A stretch of 60,274 nt of DNA from the NCBI GenBank assembly GCA_052387815.1, contig JBQTIU010000021.1:1-60274 (forward strand), read 5' to 3'. Both the position numbers and the translations under genes were made by a program. The notes under the pieces are model-generated. The model made no database searches, was not told where the DNA came from, and was given only the letters and a program-made list of their open reading frames with translations. This stretch comes from JBQTIU01 sp052387815 (GTDB lineage Bacteria > Pseudomonadota > Alphaproteobacteria > CACIAM-22H2). This document shows, piece by piece, positions 35,746-43,065 of the stretch (positions are counted from its first letter, which is position 1; each line of letters starts with the position of its first letter).

Positions 35746-36923
35746 GCGAGGCGGCGATCGTTGCCAGCGCGCGCACGCCCATCGGCAAGGCGTTCCGGGG
35801 CGCCTTCAACCTGACGCACGGCGCCATGCTCGCCGGCCACGTCATCCGCCACGCGGTCGAGCGCGCCGGCCTCGAGCCGGGCGAGGTCGAGGACGTGATC
35901 ATGGGCTGCGCCTTGCCGGAAGGCGCGACCGGGCACAACATCGCCCGCCTGTCGGCGATCCGCGCCGGCCTGCCGGCGACCACCAGCGGGCTCACCGTCA
36001 ACCGGTTCTGCAGCTCCGGGATGCAGGCGATCGCCATCGCCGCCCAGCGCGTCGTCATGGACCGCGTTCCGGCGGCGGTCGCCGGCGGGCTCGAGTCGAT
36101 CAGCCTGGTGCAGAACAACCTCAACAAGCATCACGCCACGGAAGACTGGCTGTTGGGCCACAAGCCGGCGTTGTGGTGGTCGATGATCGAGACCGCCGAG
36201 AATGTCGCCAAGCGCTACGGCATCTCGCGCCAGGCCCAGGACGCCTACGGGCTCGAAAGCCAGCGTCGCACCGCCGCGGCCCAGCAAGCGGGCCGCTTCA
36301 AGGACGAGATCGTCCCGCTCGCCACGGTCAAGCAGGTAAGCGACAAGGACAGCGGGCGGAGCTGGACCGAGGAGGTCACGCTCATGCAAGACGAAGGCAA
36401 CCGGCCGGATACGACGCCCGCAGGGCTCGCCAAGCTCAAGCCGGTGGTCGGCGAGGCCGGGACCATCACCGCCGGCAATGCGAGCCAGCTCTCCGACGGC
36501 GCCTCGGCGTGCGTGGTGATGGACGCGAAACTAGCCGAAAAGCGGGGCTTGCGGCCGCTCGGCATCTACCGCGGCATGGCGGTGGCCGGGTGCGAGCCCG
36601 ACGAGATGGGGATCGGCCCGGTGTTCGCCGTCCCCAGGTTGCTGGCGCGCCACGGGCTCGAGGTCGACGACATCGATCTCTGGGAGCTCAACGAGGCCTT
36701 CGCCGTGCAGGTCGTCTATTGCCGCGATCGCCTGGGGCTACCGATGGAGCGGCTGAACGTCAACGGCGGCGCGATCGCGATCGGCCATCCCTACGGCATG
36801 AGCGGCGCGCGCCTGGTCGCGCACGCGCTCATCGAAGGCCGGCGCCGCATGGCGAGGCGCGTCGTCGTCACCATGTGCGTGGGCGGCGGCATGGGCGCCG
36901 CCGGCCTGTTCGAGGTGGCGTGA
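35742..36923 (+). CDS. thiolase (acetyl-CoA acyltransferase)
   Basis: A 393-residue thiolase completing beta-oxidation: 3-ketoacyl-CoA plus CoA to shortened acyl-CoA plus acetyl-CoA. The acylated cysteine is in NRFCSSGMQAIA, the NEAFA motif in LWELNEAFAVQ, the GHP histidine in GGAIAIGHPYGMSG and the second catalytic cysteine in TMCVGGGMGAAG. The ATG overlaps the upstream stop (ATGA). It converges on the alpha/beta hydrolase gene with nine bases between stops. Confidence 0.94.
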   Translation: MSEAAIVASARTPIGKAFRGAFNLTHGAMLAGHVIRHAVERAGLEPGEVEDVIMGCALPEGATGHNIARLSAIRAGLPATTSGLTVNRFCSSGMQAIAIAAQRVVMDRVPAAVAGGLESISLVQNNLNKHHATEDWLLGHKPALWWSMIETAENVAKRYGISRQAQDAYGLESQRRTAAAQQAGRFKDEIVPLATVKQVSDKDSGRSWTEEVTLMQDEGNRPDTTPAGLAKLKPVVGEAGTITAGNASQLSDGASACVVMDAKLAEKRGLRPLGIYRGMAVAGCEPDEMGIGPVFAVPRLLARHGLEVDDIDLWELNEAFAVQVVYCRDRLGLPMERLNVNGGAIAIGHPYGMSGARLVAHALIEGRRRMARRVVVTMCVGGGMGAAGLFEVA

Positions 36924-36932
36924 GGGCCGGGT

Positions 36933-37769
36933 CTAGCGGCCGGGCCGGAAGGTGGCCAGGTCACGGTGCTCGAGGAGGAAGGCCAGAACCTCGCGGTTGA
37001 ACTCGGCCGGCTTTTCGATGTTGGTTAAGTGCCCGGCCCCGTCGATCACGGCCAGCCGCGCCCCGGGGATGTCCCGAGCCAAGGCGCGCGCGGTTTCGGG
37101 CGGGGTCAGCCGGTCGTCGGCGCCGACCACCACGAGGCACGGCACTTTGATGGTCGCCAGCGCCGGGTAGCCGTCGTAGCGAGTGGTGGCCTCGAGGGTC
37201 TTCAAGTACGACTCCTTGCGCAAGGCGGACAGGCTGTCGATGAGCCGCTTGACGATCGCGGGCGGCGCCTTGGGACTGGCCAGCGTCGGGGCGACGGTCG
37301 GGGCGATGTCCTTCGGCTGCTTGCCGGCGAGCAGCGGTTCGCGGCGCAGGCGCAGGAACTCCTCGACCTCGCGCGGGCTCATCGAGCGCCGCACGCCGGA
37401 ATTGGTGTCGACGAGGACGAGGCTCGCCACGCGCCTTGCGTGGCGCCCATGGAAGTCCTGCACGATCATGCCGCCCATCGACAGCCCGACGAGGTGCGCC
37501 TTCTCGGCCCCGAAATGGTCGAGGACGCGCACGAGATCGGCGCTGAAATCCGCGAAGTCGAGCGGCCCGTCGTAATCGTCGCTTGCCCCGTAGCCGCGGC
37601 CATCCCACGCCACGGCGGTGAAGTGCGGGGCGAAGTGGGCGAGCTGGTCGTGCCAGTTGGTGCGATTGCCGCCGATGCCGTGCAAGAAGACGACCACGGG
37701 GCCCGTCCCCTGGTGGTCGACGGCGATGAAGGGCTTGGGCCCGATGCGGGTCGTGGTCCAGGTGCTCAT
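36933..37769 (-). CDS. alpha/beta hydrolase
   Basis: A 278-residue alpha/beta hydrolase. The oxyanion segment is FLHGIGGNRTNW, the nucleophile elbow GLSMGGM (serine), the acid is in VVGADDRLTPPE and the catalytic histidine in DGAGHLTNIEKP. Overall it resembles 3-oxoadipate enol-lactonase-type esterases. It begins ten bases after a gene for a NicX-like dioxygenase; in nicotinate degradation the NicX product N-formylmaleamate is hydrolysed by an alpha/beta hydrolase (NicD), so a NicD-like role is possible but unproven from sequence. Confidence 0.88.
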   Translation of the reverse strand: MSTWTTTRIGPKPFIAVDHQGTGPVVVFLHGIGGNRTNWHDQLAHFAPHFTAVAWDGRGYGASDDYDGPLDFADFSADLVRVLDHFGAEKAHLVGLSMGGMIVQDFHGRHARRVASLVLVDTNSGVRRSMSPREVEEFLRLRREPLLAGKQPKDIAPTVAPTLASPKAPPAIVKRLIDSLSALRKESYLKTLEATTRYDGYPALATIKVPCLVVVGADDRLTPPETARALARDIPGARLAVIDGAGHLTNIEKPAEFNREVLAFLLEHRDLATFRPGR

Positions 37770-37779
37770 GGCGCTCGTC

Positions 37780-38826
37780 TTAGGCGAGCTCGCCCTGCAA
37801 GCGGCCGCGATCGACGATGACCTTGCCGTCGAGGGCGATCGTGCAGTTGCGGAGGGGCAGGTCGAAATGGCCGAGCGTGGTGCGGTTCGCGAACTCGTTG
37901 GCGCCGGTCGAGTACAGGAAGTTCCCGGCGAAGGCGCGCAGCTCGGTTCCGTTGTGATCGCCGCGGTCGTACAGGATCAGCGCGTCCCACCGTGCCTTGG
38001 GGTTCATGCCCCAGCCGGCGTGCGAGGAGGCGTAGGCGTTGGGTTCGCCCCAGGCCTCGAGATAACTGCGCATCAGCTCGGCGTCGAGGCCCTCGCCCGC
38101 GATCTCGACCGCGAAGTCGTTCTCGATCCTGAGCCGGATCGGCTGCTCGACATAGCCCTTGAAGGTCAAGTTGATGTCGCCCTTGTCGATGACCAGCGCG
38201 CCGTTGACGCACCCCGATCGCGGGAAGCAGACGACGAGCCCACCCGGCCAGTGATCCACCTGGCCTGGCTCCTCGACCGCGCCCCAGCCGCCGCCGACCC
38301 GCGCGCCCTCGACATCGATCTCGAGATCGGTGCCCGCCGCCGAGGTGACATGCATCGTCTTGGCCTTCTTCAGCATCTCGACCCCGAGCCTGACCTTGGG
38401 CTTGAGGGCCGGATCCGGCATCAAGCGCTCGAGAATCTCGGGGTGCTCATTGCTCACATAGAGGACGCGGCTGCCGCCCTTCAAGATCAAGGGAAGCTCC
38501 TTGGCGTGCATCATGCCCTCGACGGTGATGTCGACGACCATTGTCGAGGCGGCGAGCGCGCCGATGACCGGCCGCAGCTGCTGCACCGCGTTCGAGGCCC
38601 CGGTCGAGCGCACCGGCGCATCCGCTGCCTGGCGCGGGGTGGGCAGCACGATGTGGTAGGGCTTGGCCTCGAGGCGCAGGAGCGCCAGCTCGGCCAGATG
38701 CACGTTGACCTGGCGCGACAGCGTCTCGGACAAGATTGCGACCGGATCGCCCGGGCCGAGCTTGCACATCTCGAAGACCCGCGCGAAGGCGTCGATCCAT
38801 TTGCCTTCGATTCGTTCGCTGAGCAT
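37780..38826 (-). CDS. NicX-like (2,5-dihydroxypyridine 5,6-dioxygenase family) protein
   Basis: A 348-residue protein of the NicX family, whose fold is related to M29 aminopeptidases. Residues recalled as essential in Pseudomonas NicX are all present at nearly the same numbers: His107 (GMMHAKELP), His269 (SSHAGWGMNPKARW), and the H-x-D pair His320/Asp322 (LGHFDLPLRNC). The segment EPGQVDHWPGGLVV is also shared. NicX opens the ring of 2,5-dihydroxypyridine using Fe(II). Many paralogues occur in bacteria with unknown substrates, so only the family is certain. GGAGGGGG precedes the ATG. Coupled to the alpha/beta hydrolase. Confidence 0.75.
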   Translation of the reverse strand: MLSERIEGKWIDAFARVFEMCKLGPGDPVAILSETLSRQVNVHLAELALLRLEAKPYHIVLPTPRQAADAPVRSTGASNAVQQLRPVIGALAASTMVVDITVEGMMHAKELPLILKGGSRVLYVSNEHPEILERLMPDPALKPKVRLGVEMLKKAKTMHVTSAAGTDLEIDVEGARVGGGWGAVEEPGQVDHWPGGLVVCFPRSGCVNGALVIDKGDINLTFKGYVEQPIRLRIENDFAVEIAGEGLDAELMRSYLEAWGEPNAYASSHAGWGMNPKARWDALILYDRGDHNGTELRAFAGNFLYSTGANEFANRTTLGHFDLPLRNCTIALDGKVIVDRGRLQGELA

Positions 38827-39131
38827 GGTCCCCCTCCAGGTAGCGAGGGCTCTCCGGCCTCGCGGTCCCGGACACCCCCATCTTTGACACGATCGGGGGC
38901 AAGTTTCAAATTCCCGGCGTGGCGAAGGCCCGATCATGGAGCTTGGGCCTCCCGGGCCGCCTGGCGGCTTGACGAGCGGCGTACGACAAGCGGCGCAGCC
39001 GCGATCGCCGCTTCGGCCTCCGCCCGGCCTCCGCCGGCGCGCGTGCCGACGATCTCGCCAAGCGGCAGATCACCTGATGCGGGATAGCCGGAAGGAGGGA
39101 TCCGGGGGGCGGTGCCCGGCTCAGGGCTTCT
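38827..39131. other. intergenic region without a recognisable gene
   Basis: This 305-base stretch lies between the NicX-like start and the end of the vapC pseudogene. It should hold the promoter of the NicX/hydrolase pair on the minus strand; TTGAAA is present at about 38911 (minus) but the -10 is poor. Open frames here look like GC-rich noise, and I see no RNA or repeat. Confidence 0.4.
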
Positions 39132-39551
39132 TCAGTTGCCGCCGATCTGCTTCGCGAACGCCGCAGGCGCAACGGCGCCGGCTCGGATCAACCGTGCGTC
39201 AGCGCTGACGAGCGGTACCTTGCGCTCCTGGGCCAGGGCCAGATGGATCGCGTCGTAGACCGTGCGACCGTACTTTGCCGCCAGCGACTGAGCGTGGGCG
39301 ACGAGCGGACGGGCGGGAGCGAGGGTGACGAGCCGCTCCAGCAAGTCGATCGCTTGCTTGGACTCCGCCAGGGTGATGATCCCGCTGCACCGCCGACGAT
39401 CGAGGGCATGGGCGACTTCGATCACGATCCAGTCGGGAGCTCCGCATGGCGATGCGCGGAGAATCGCCAGCGCATGCTCGCTGTCCGCTTCCGTCAAGAA
39501 TCACTTGACGGCCACGCTCGCGTCGATGATCGCCTCAAATCTCGCGGTCAC
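39132..39551 (-). pseudogene. vapC: vapC-type PIN toxin gene with a nonsense codon
   Basis: From a GTG at 39549-39551, which overlaps the antitoxin gene, the frame reads MTARFEAIIDASVAVK, then TGA (39501-39503), then FLTEADSEHALAIL and on to a normal PIN-domain end. The stop replaces the tryptophan of the family motif DASVAVKWF, a single TGG to TGA change. All four PIN acidic positions remain: Asp10 (IIDAS), Glu in WIVIEVAHAL, Asp in VYDAIHLALA and Asp in VSADARLI. A shorter product starting after the stop would lack the first catalytic Asp. So the toxin is probably inactive unless the stop is read through. Confidence 0.85.
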
Positions 39552-39795
39552 GGGCGGCGCGGATAATCGTCGTGCTGTCGTCGCGGACGGGACCGCGCGA
39601 GGCAATGCGCGCCCGCAGGACTTCGACGGCGCCGACCACCTCCGCCCGCGACACGGGGGCCGCCTCGGCCAAGATCACCCGAACTTCCGCCTCCAGGGAA
39701 CGCCCATTCCGCCGCGCGCGCAGCCGCAGCCGCTCCACGAGTTCGGGTTCGAGGTTGCGGACCGCGAGGCGGTGCATCCGTGCTGGCGCTTGCAT
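39535..39795 (-). CDS. vapB: FitA/VapB-type antitoxin
   Basis: An 86-residue antitoxin of the FitA kind. The ribbon-helix-helix part is LAVRNLEPELVERLRLRARRN followed by GRSLEAEVRVILAEA, the usual DNA-binding dimer; the C-terminal part would wrap the PIN toxin. Several ATGs are possible (39804, 39798, 39795, 39777); 39795 is a compromise. It overlaps the vapC GTG by 17 bases, normal for such pairs. The AT-rich stretch upstream (39807-39836) looks like its promoter, with TTGACG and an AT-rich block but loose spacing. The antitoxin is intact while the toxin is broken. Confidence 0.8.
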   Translation of the reverse strand: MQAPARMHRLAVRNLEPELVERLRLRARRNGRSLEAEVRVILAEAAPVSRAEVVGAVEVLRARIASRGPVRDDSTTIIRAARDREI

Positions 39796-39866
39796 CATCG
39801 ACATTATTTTGATAGCGGAAAATGCATGCGTCAACCGCCGCCCCGCTCTTGAGCTCGCCGCAGGTC

Positions 39867-39950
39867 TTATCGGCGCGCCTCGCTCCCGCGGAAGGTCATG
39901 CCGGAGCGCAGGACGCAGCCGCCCCGTTCGAAACTCTCGTAGTCCGTCAT
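39867..39950 (-). pseudogene. N-terminal scrap of a MetX-like acyltransferase
   Basis: From the ATG at 39948-39950, with GGAGAGG upstream, 27 codons read MTDYESFERGGCVLRSGMTF and end at TAA. The pattern DYE-x-F...G...VL-x-SG-x-T-x-R resembles the beginning of homoserine O-acetyltransferase-like (MetX fold) hydrolases. The body is missing and the vapBC promoter region begins at once. It lies 28 bases after the 2-hydroxyacid dehydrogenase stop, so it may once have been the next gene of that operon. The match is short. Confidence 0.35.
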
Positions 39951-39978
39951 CGGACTTTTCCTCTCCTTGATCCCGTTC

Positions 39979-40932
39979 TCAATACCCGGCGGCACGATCG
40001 ACGGCGCGCATGAGCGGCCGGCCGTCCAGGTAGCGCGCCAGGTTGTCGAGGAAGAACGGCGTCACGTCGTCGGGGACGATCGGCCCGGAGACGTGCGGGG
40101 TCATGAGCACGTTGTCGAGGCCCCACAACGGGCTTGCGGGCGGCAGCGGCTCCTCGGCAAAGACGTCGAGCGCGGCGCCGGCGATCCGGCGTGCCGCCAG
40201 CGCCGCGACCAGGTCCGGCTCGACGACTGCGGTTCCGCGCCCGACGTTGATCAGCACCGCATTGGGCCGCATGGAAACGAGCGCGCGCGCATCGATGAGT
40301 CCCTTGGTCTCGGGCGTTGAGGGCAGCACGAGGACCAGGAAATCGCACGCGGCGAGGAACGCCAAGAGCTCGCCCTTGCCGCGGTAGAGGCGAGCGATCG
40401 CCGGCTCGGGCTTGTTGGTGCGCCGCCAGCCGATGACCTCGAGCCCGTTCGCCGCCGCCCGCTCGGCGATCAGGCGGCCGATATCGCCGAGCCCCGCCAC
40501 GCCCATGGTCTGGCCGGCGGCGAGATCGACCATGGTGGAAGAATCCCACGCGCGCCTCGACTGTTGGGCGAGCGCGTAGCGGAATCGCTGGGTGAAGAAG
40601 TAGACGCTTCCCATGACGAACTCGATCATGCGCGGGGCGATGAGCACGCCGGGCGAGCGGGTGAGGACGACATGGTCGGGAAGGGCGTCGGCGTCGAGCA
40701 CGTCCTCGACGCCGGCCCCGACCTTGTGCAGCCAGCGCAAGCGCGGCATGCGCCGCAACAGATCGCCGGGCATGCCCCAGCCGGCCAGGACCTCGACGAG
40801 CGGCAGGTGCGGGGCGGCTTCCTCCGGGGTCGAGGCGACCGCCAGCGGCAGGTCGGGATAACGCGCGCCGATCAAGTCCCGGTAACGCGCCGCCTTGGCG
40901 CGACCGGGGACATAGACGAGGATGGCTGGCAT
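39979..40932 (-). CDS. D-2-hydroxyacid dehydrogenase family protein
   Basis: An NAD(P)-dependent D-2-hydroxyacid dehydrogenase of 317 residues, GhrA/SerA-like. The Rossmann motif is MGVAGLGDIGRLIAE, the substrate arginine is in LINVGRGTAVVE, the glutamate in GAALDVFAEEPLP and the catalytic histidine in VLMTPHVSG. The ATG at 40930-40932 gives the normal opening (MPAILVYVPG). It would reduce glyoxylate-, hydroxypyruvate- or similar 2-keto acids, or the reverse. It is separated from the IS1380 fragment by about 65 bases. Confidence 0.9.
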   Translation of the reverse strand: MPAILVYVPGRAKAARYRDLIGARYPDLPLAVASTPEEAAPHLPLVEVLAGWGMPGDLLRRMPRLRWLHKVGAGVEDVLDADALPDHVVLTRSPGVLIAPRMIEFVMGSVYFFTQRFRYALAQQSRRAWDSSTMVDLAAGQTMGVAGLGDIGRLIAERAAANGLEVIGWRRTNKPEPAIARLYRGKGELLAFLAACDFLVLVLPSTPETKGLIDARALVSMRPNAVLINVGRGTAVVEPDLVAALAARRIAGAALDVFAEEPLPPASPLWGLDNVLMTPHVSGPIVPDDVTPFFLDNLARYLDGRPLMRAVDRAAGY

Positions 40933-40998
40933 CGGTCTTAGTCCAGGGGAATGCAATATCCATGAGCCATTGGGCGAAATTAGCCTGGCGCGCGCCTC

Positions 40999-41037
40999 AT
41001 GTGCTACAAAACCCGGACATTTCAACTTGCTACCGAC
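40999..41037 (+). repeat. IS1380-family left end, copy A
   Basis: This 39-base stretch differs at two positions from 50316-50354, and resembles the minus-strand stretch 48912-48951. It directly precedes the IS1380-type transposase remnant, so it is probably the left terminus of that element. The sequences upstream of the three copies are unrelated, which places the element end here. Confidence 0.7.
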
Positions 41038-41740
41038 ATCCACTGCCGGCAACGAAGTGACGGCCACCTTCGGCGGCGGGCGGCTCACCTCTGACGGCGG
41101 CGTCTTGCTGCTGAGCCAAGTCGAGCCGCAGTTCGGCCTCGCCGAGCGGCTCGCCGGCTGCATGACCGACCGCCGCGACGCTTCGCGCATCGACCACTCG
41201 CCAGTGTAGATGCTGCGCCTGCGCATCCTCGCGATCGCGGCCGGTTATGAGAACGCCGACGACTGCGATGCCTCGCGCGAGGACCCCGCCTGCAAGATGG
41301 CGGTCGGGGGCTTGCCGGAGACCGGCCTGCCGCGGTGCTCGCAGCCGAGGATGTCCACGTTCGAGAACGCGCTGTCCGCGCGGGCGTTGGCGCGGATGAT
41401 GGCGGCGATGGTCGATCTGTTCTGCGACAGCGGGGTCAAGGTGCCCACCCACATCGTGCTCGACATCGACGACACCTGGGATGAGGCCCATGGGGACCAA
41501 CAGCTGTCGCCGTTCAACGCCCATTACGACGGCTACGGCTTCCTGCCGATCCACATCTACGAGGCGGGGAGCGGAAAGCCGGTGGCGGCGATCTTGAGTC
41601 CGGGCAAGACGCCCGCGGGCGTGGAGTTGCGCACCATCCTCAAGCACGTGATCCGCCGAATCCCCAGGAACTGGCCCAGGGTCGCAAACCTGGTCCGCAG
41701 CGATTCCCACTACGCCCGGCCCCAAGGGGGCTCTTACGGG
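41037..41740 (+). pseudogene. IS1380-family transposase, broken
   Basis: The frame reads VTATFGGGRLTSDGGVLLL, FGLAERLAGCMTDRRD, then a TAG at 41207-41209, then MLRLRILAIAAGYENADD, LARMMAAMVDLFCDS, HIVLDIDDTWDEAHGD, FNAHYDGYGFLPIH and GKPVAAILSPGKTP, ending with VRSDSHYARP. These are IS1380-family DDE transposase blocks. The in-frame TAG and the loss of the C-terminal part (including the last catalytic acid) make it inactive. The following bases up to about 41,865 continue open but match nothing I know. Confidence 0.85.
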
Positions 41741-41969
41741 GGACACCCCCGCCACCCCCAAGGGTGTTTGCAGAAGATTCCGTACACGATCCCCCTGGAA
41801 TCGCTCGCCGGGATCGGCGACGGTCCATCCGTCAGCCCGCCGGCCATCGCCGCCGCCTGGTGCTGACGCCCCGGCCCCTCTTGACCGTCGCAACGCCGCT
41901 GCTTCTACGCCATGCCAGGGGACTCGGTCCCGAATTGACGAGTGGGAAGCGTTGCCCACGAGCGAACGA

Positions 41970-43031
41970 TCAGACCAGCTGCAGAACTCGAGCGGGGTTC
42001 TCGACCAGCAGCGTGTGGATCTGGTTCTCCGTCATCCCCTTTCGGCGCATCTGATGGGGGAGGACGGTTGTCAGGATGTGGCTGTAGCCCGACCCGCCGT
42101 AGCTTTCAAGGCGATGCTTGTAGCCAACATCCTGGGAAACCAGGATCTTTTCTAAGAGCCCCTCGGTGACGAGGCGGAGGATGATATCGACACGCTGAGC
42201 GTCGCTCAAACGGTCCGTGGGGCCGAAAGGATAGACCCAGGTCTCTTGCCCGAAGGTGTCGAATTCGATGTAGCATCCGGCGTCCGCGAGCGTGACTAGG
42301 GTCTTCATCGGGTGGTCGGTACGGTCCATGTGATCCATGATCACGCGACTGAGTTCGGCGCCTGCCTCCTTGAGACAGGCCATGATTTCGAGCGGCGAGT
42401 CCTCGTGGCGGCCGATATGAATGGTAAGCCCCGCGCCGGTCCGGCGTTGAGCGCGGGCTCCCGCCCGTAACACCTTGATCTCGTTGGCCGTCAGCGGCCA
42501 CGAGCAGCCCAATTCGCCGATGACACCCGCACGCACGCCGGTTCCGCCAACCCCGATCGTAATGTCGCGGACGATCTCCTCCTCGATATCGTGCTCGCTC
42601 TTTTGGTCCATATCGGGGGGATGGGCGATGTCGATGTAATACCCCGAGCCCATGACGACGTTCACGCCGGTCGCCCGCGCGATTCGTTGCAAGCCCAGGG
42701 GATCGCGTGCGAGGCCAATGTTGCTGACCTCGACGAGGGAGACGCCGCCGTTCAGTTTGTATTGCAAGAGCTCCTCGATGATCCGCGCTTCGTCGTCGAG
42801 CCGCAAGTTGTCGAGGTTGCTGTTCCAATTCCGGCGCACCCAACTCAAGTTGTCGAGGCCAACGGCGACTCGGGCGAGCCGCCTTTCCCGAGCTCCCGCC
42901 GGTTCCTGGAACACGCAGGTCAGGTCCATCAGCAAGTGCTCGTGGACCATGGTGACGCCCAGGCTCTCGGCCGACACTGGGCCCAAGACCGTCTGAACTT
43001 CCCCCTTTTGAGCTGGCCGCGTCGGGACCAA
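41970..43031 (-). CDS. phosphotriesterase-family metal hydrolase
   Basis: A 353-residue hydrolase of the phosphotriesterase (PTE) family, a TIM barrel with two metals. The H-x-H pair is in GVTMVHEHLLMD, the bridging residue position is glutamate in GVIGELGCSW, then histidines in TIHIGRHE and VIMDHMDRTDHP, and the aspartate in LVSQDVGYK. Glutamate in place of carbamylated lysine occurs in many PTE-like lactonases and amidohydrolases. The TTG at 43029-43031 has AGGGAG upstream and is the best start; no ATG is suitable. It follows the FAD enzyme gene in the same direction. Lactonase or amidase activity is more likely than true phosphotriesterase. Confidence 0.85.
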   Translation of the reverse strand: MVPTRPAQKGEVQTVLGPVSAESLGVTMVHEHLLMDLTCVFQEPAGARERRLARVAVGLDNLSWVRRNWNSNLDNLRLDDEARIIEELLQYKLNGGVSLVEVSNIGLARDPLGLQRIARATGVNVVMGSGYYIDIAHPPDMDQKSEHDIEEEIVRDITIGVGGTGVRAGVIGELGCSWPLTANEIKVLRAGARAQRRTGAGLTIHIGRHEDSPLEIMACLKEAGAELSRVIMDHMDRTDHPMKTLVTLADAGCYIEFDTFGQETWVYPFGPTDRLSDAQRVDIILRLVTEGLLEKILVSQDVGYKHRLESYGGSGYSHILTTVLPHQMRRKGMTENQIHTLLVENPARVLQLV

Positions 43032-43065
43032 TGATTTCTCCCTTGGTGAAGCGTGGCCCGAGGGC

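Noticed and set aside
38906..39172. An 88-codon frame between the NicX-like gene and vapC
   Set aside because: Arginine/alanine-rich, no ribosome site and no family resemblance.
41210..41866. An intact 218-residue transposase
   Set aside because: It is the middle of an IS1380 transposase after an in-frame TAG and lacks the C-terminal catalytic part.
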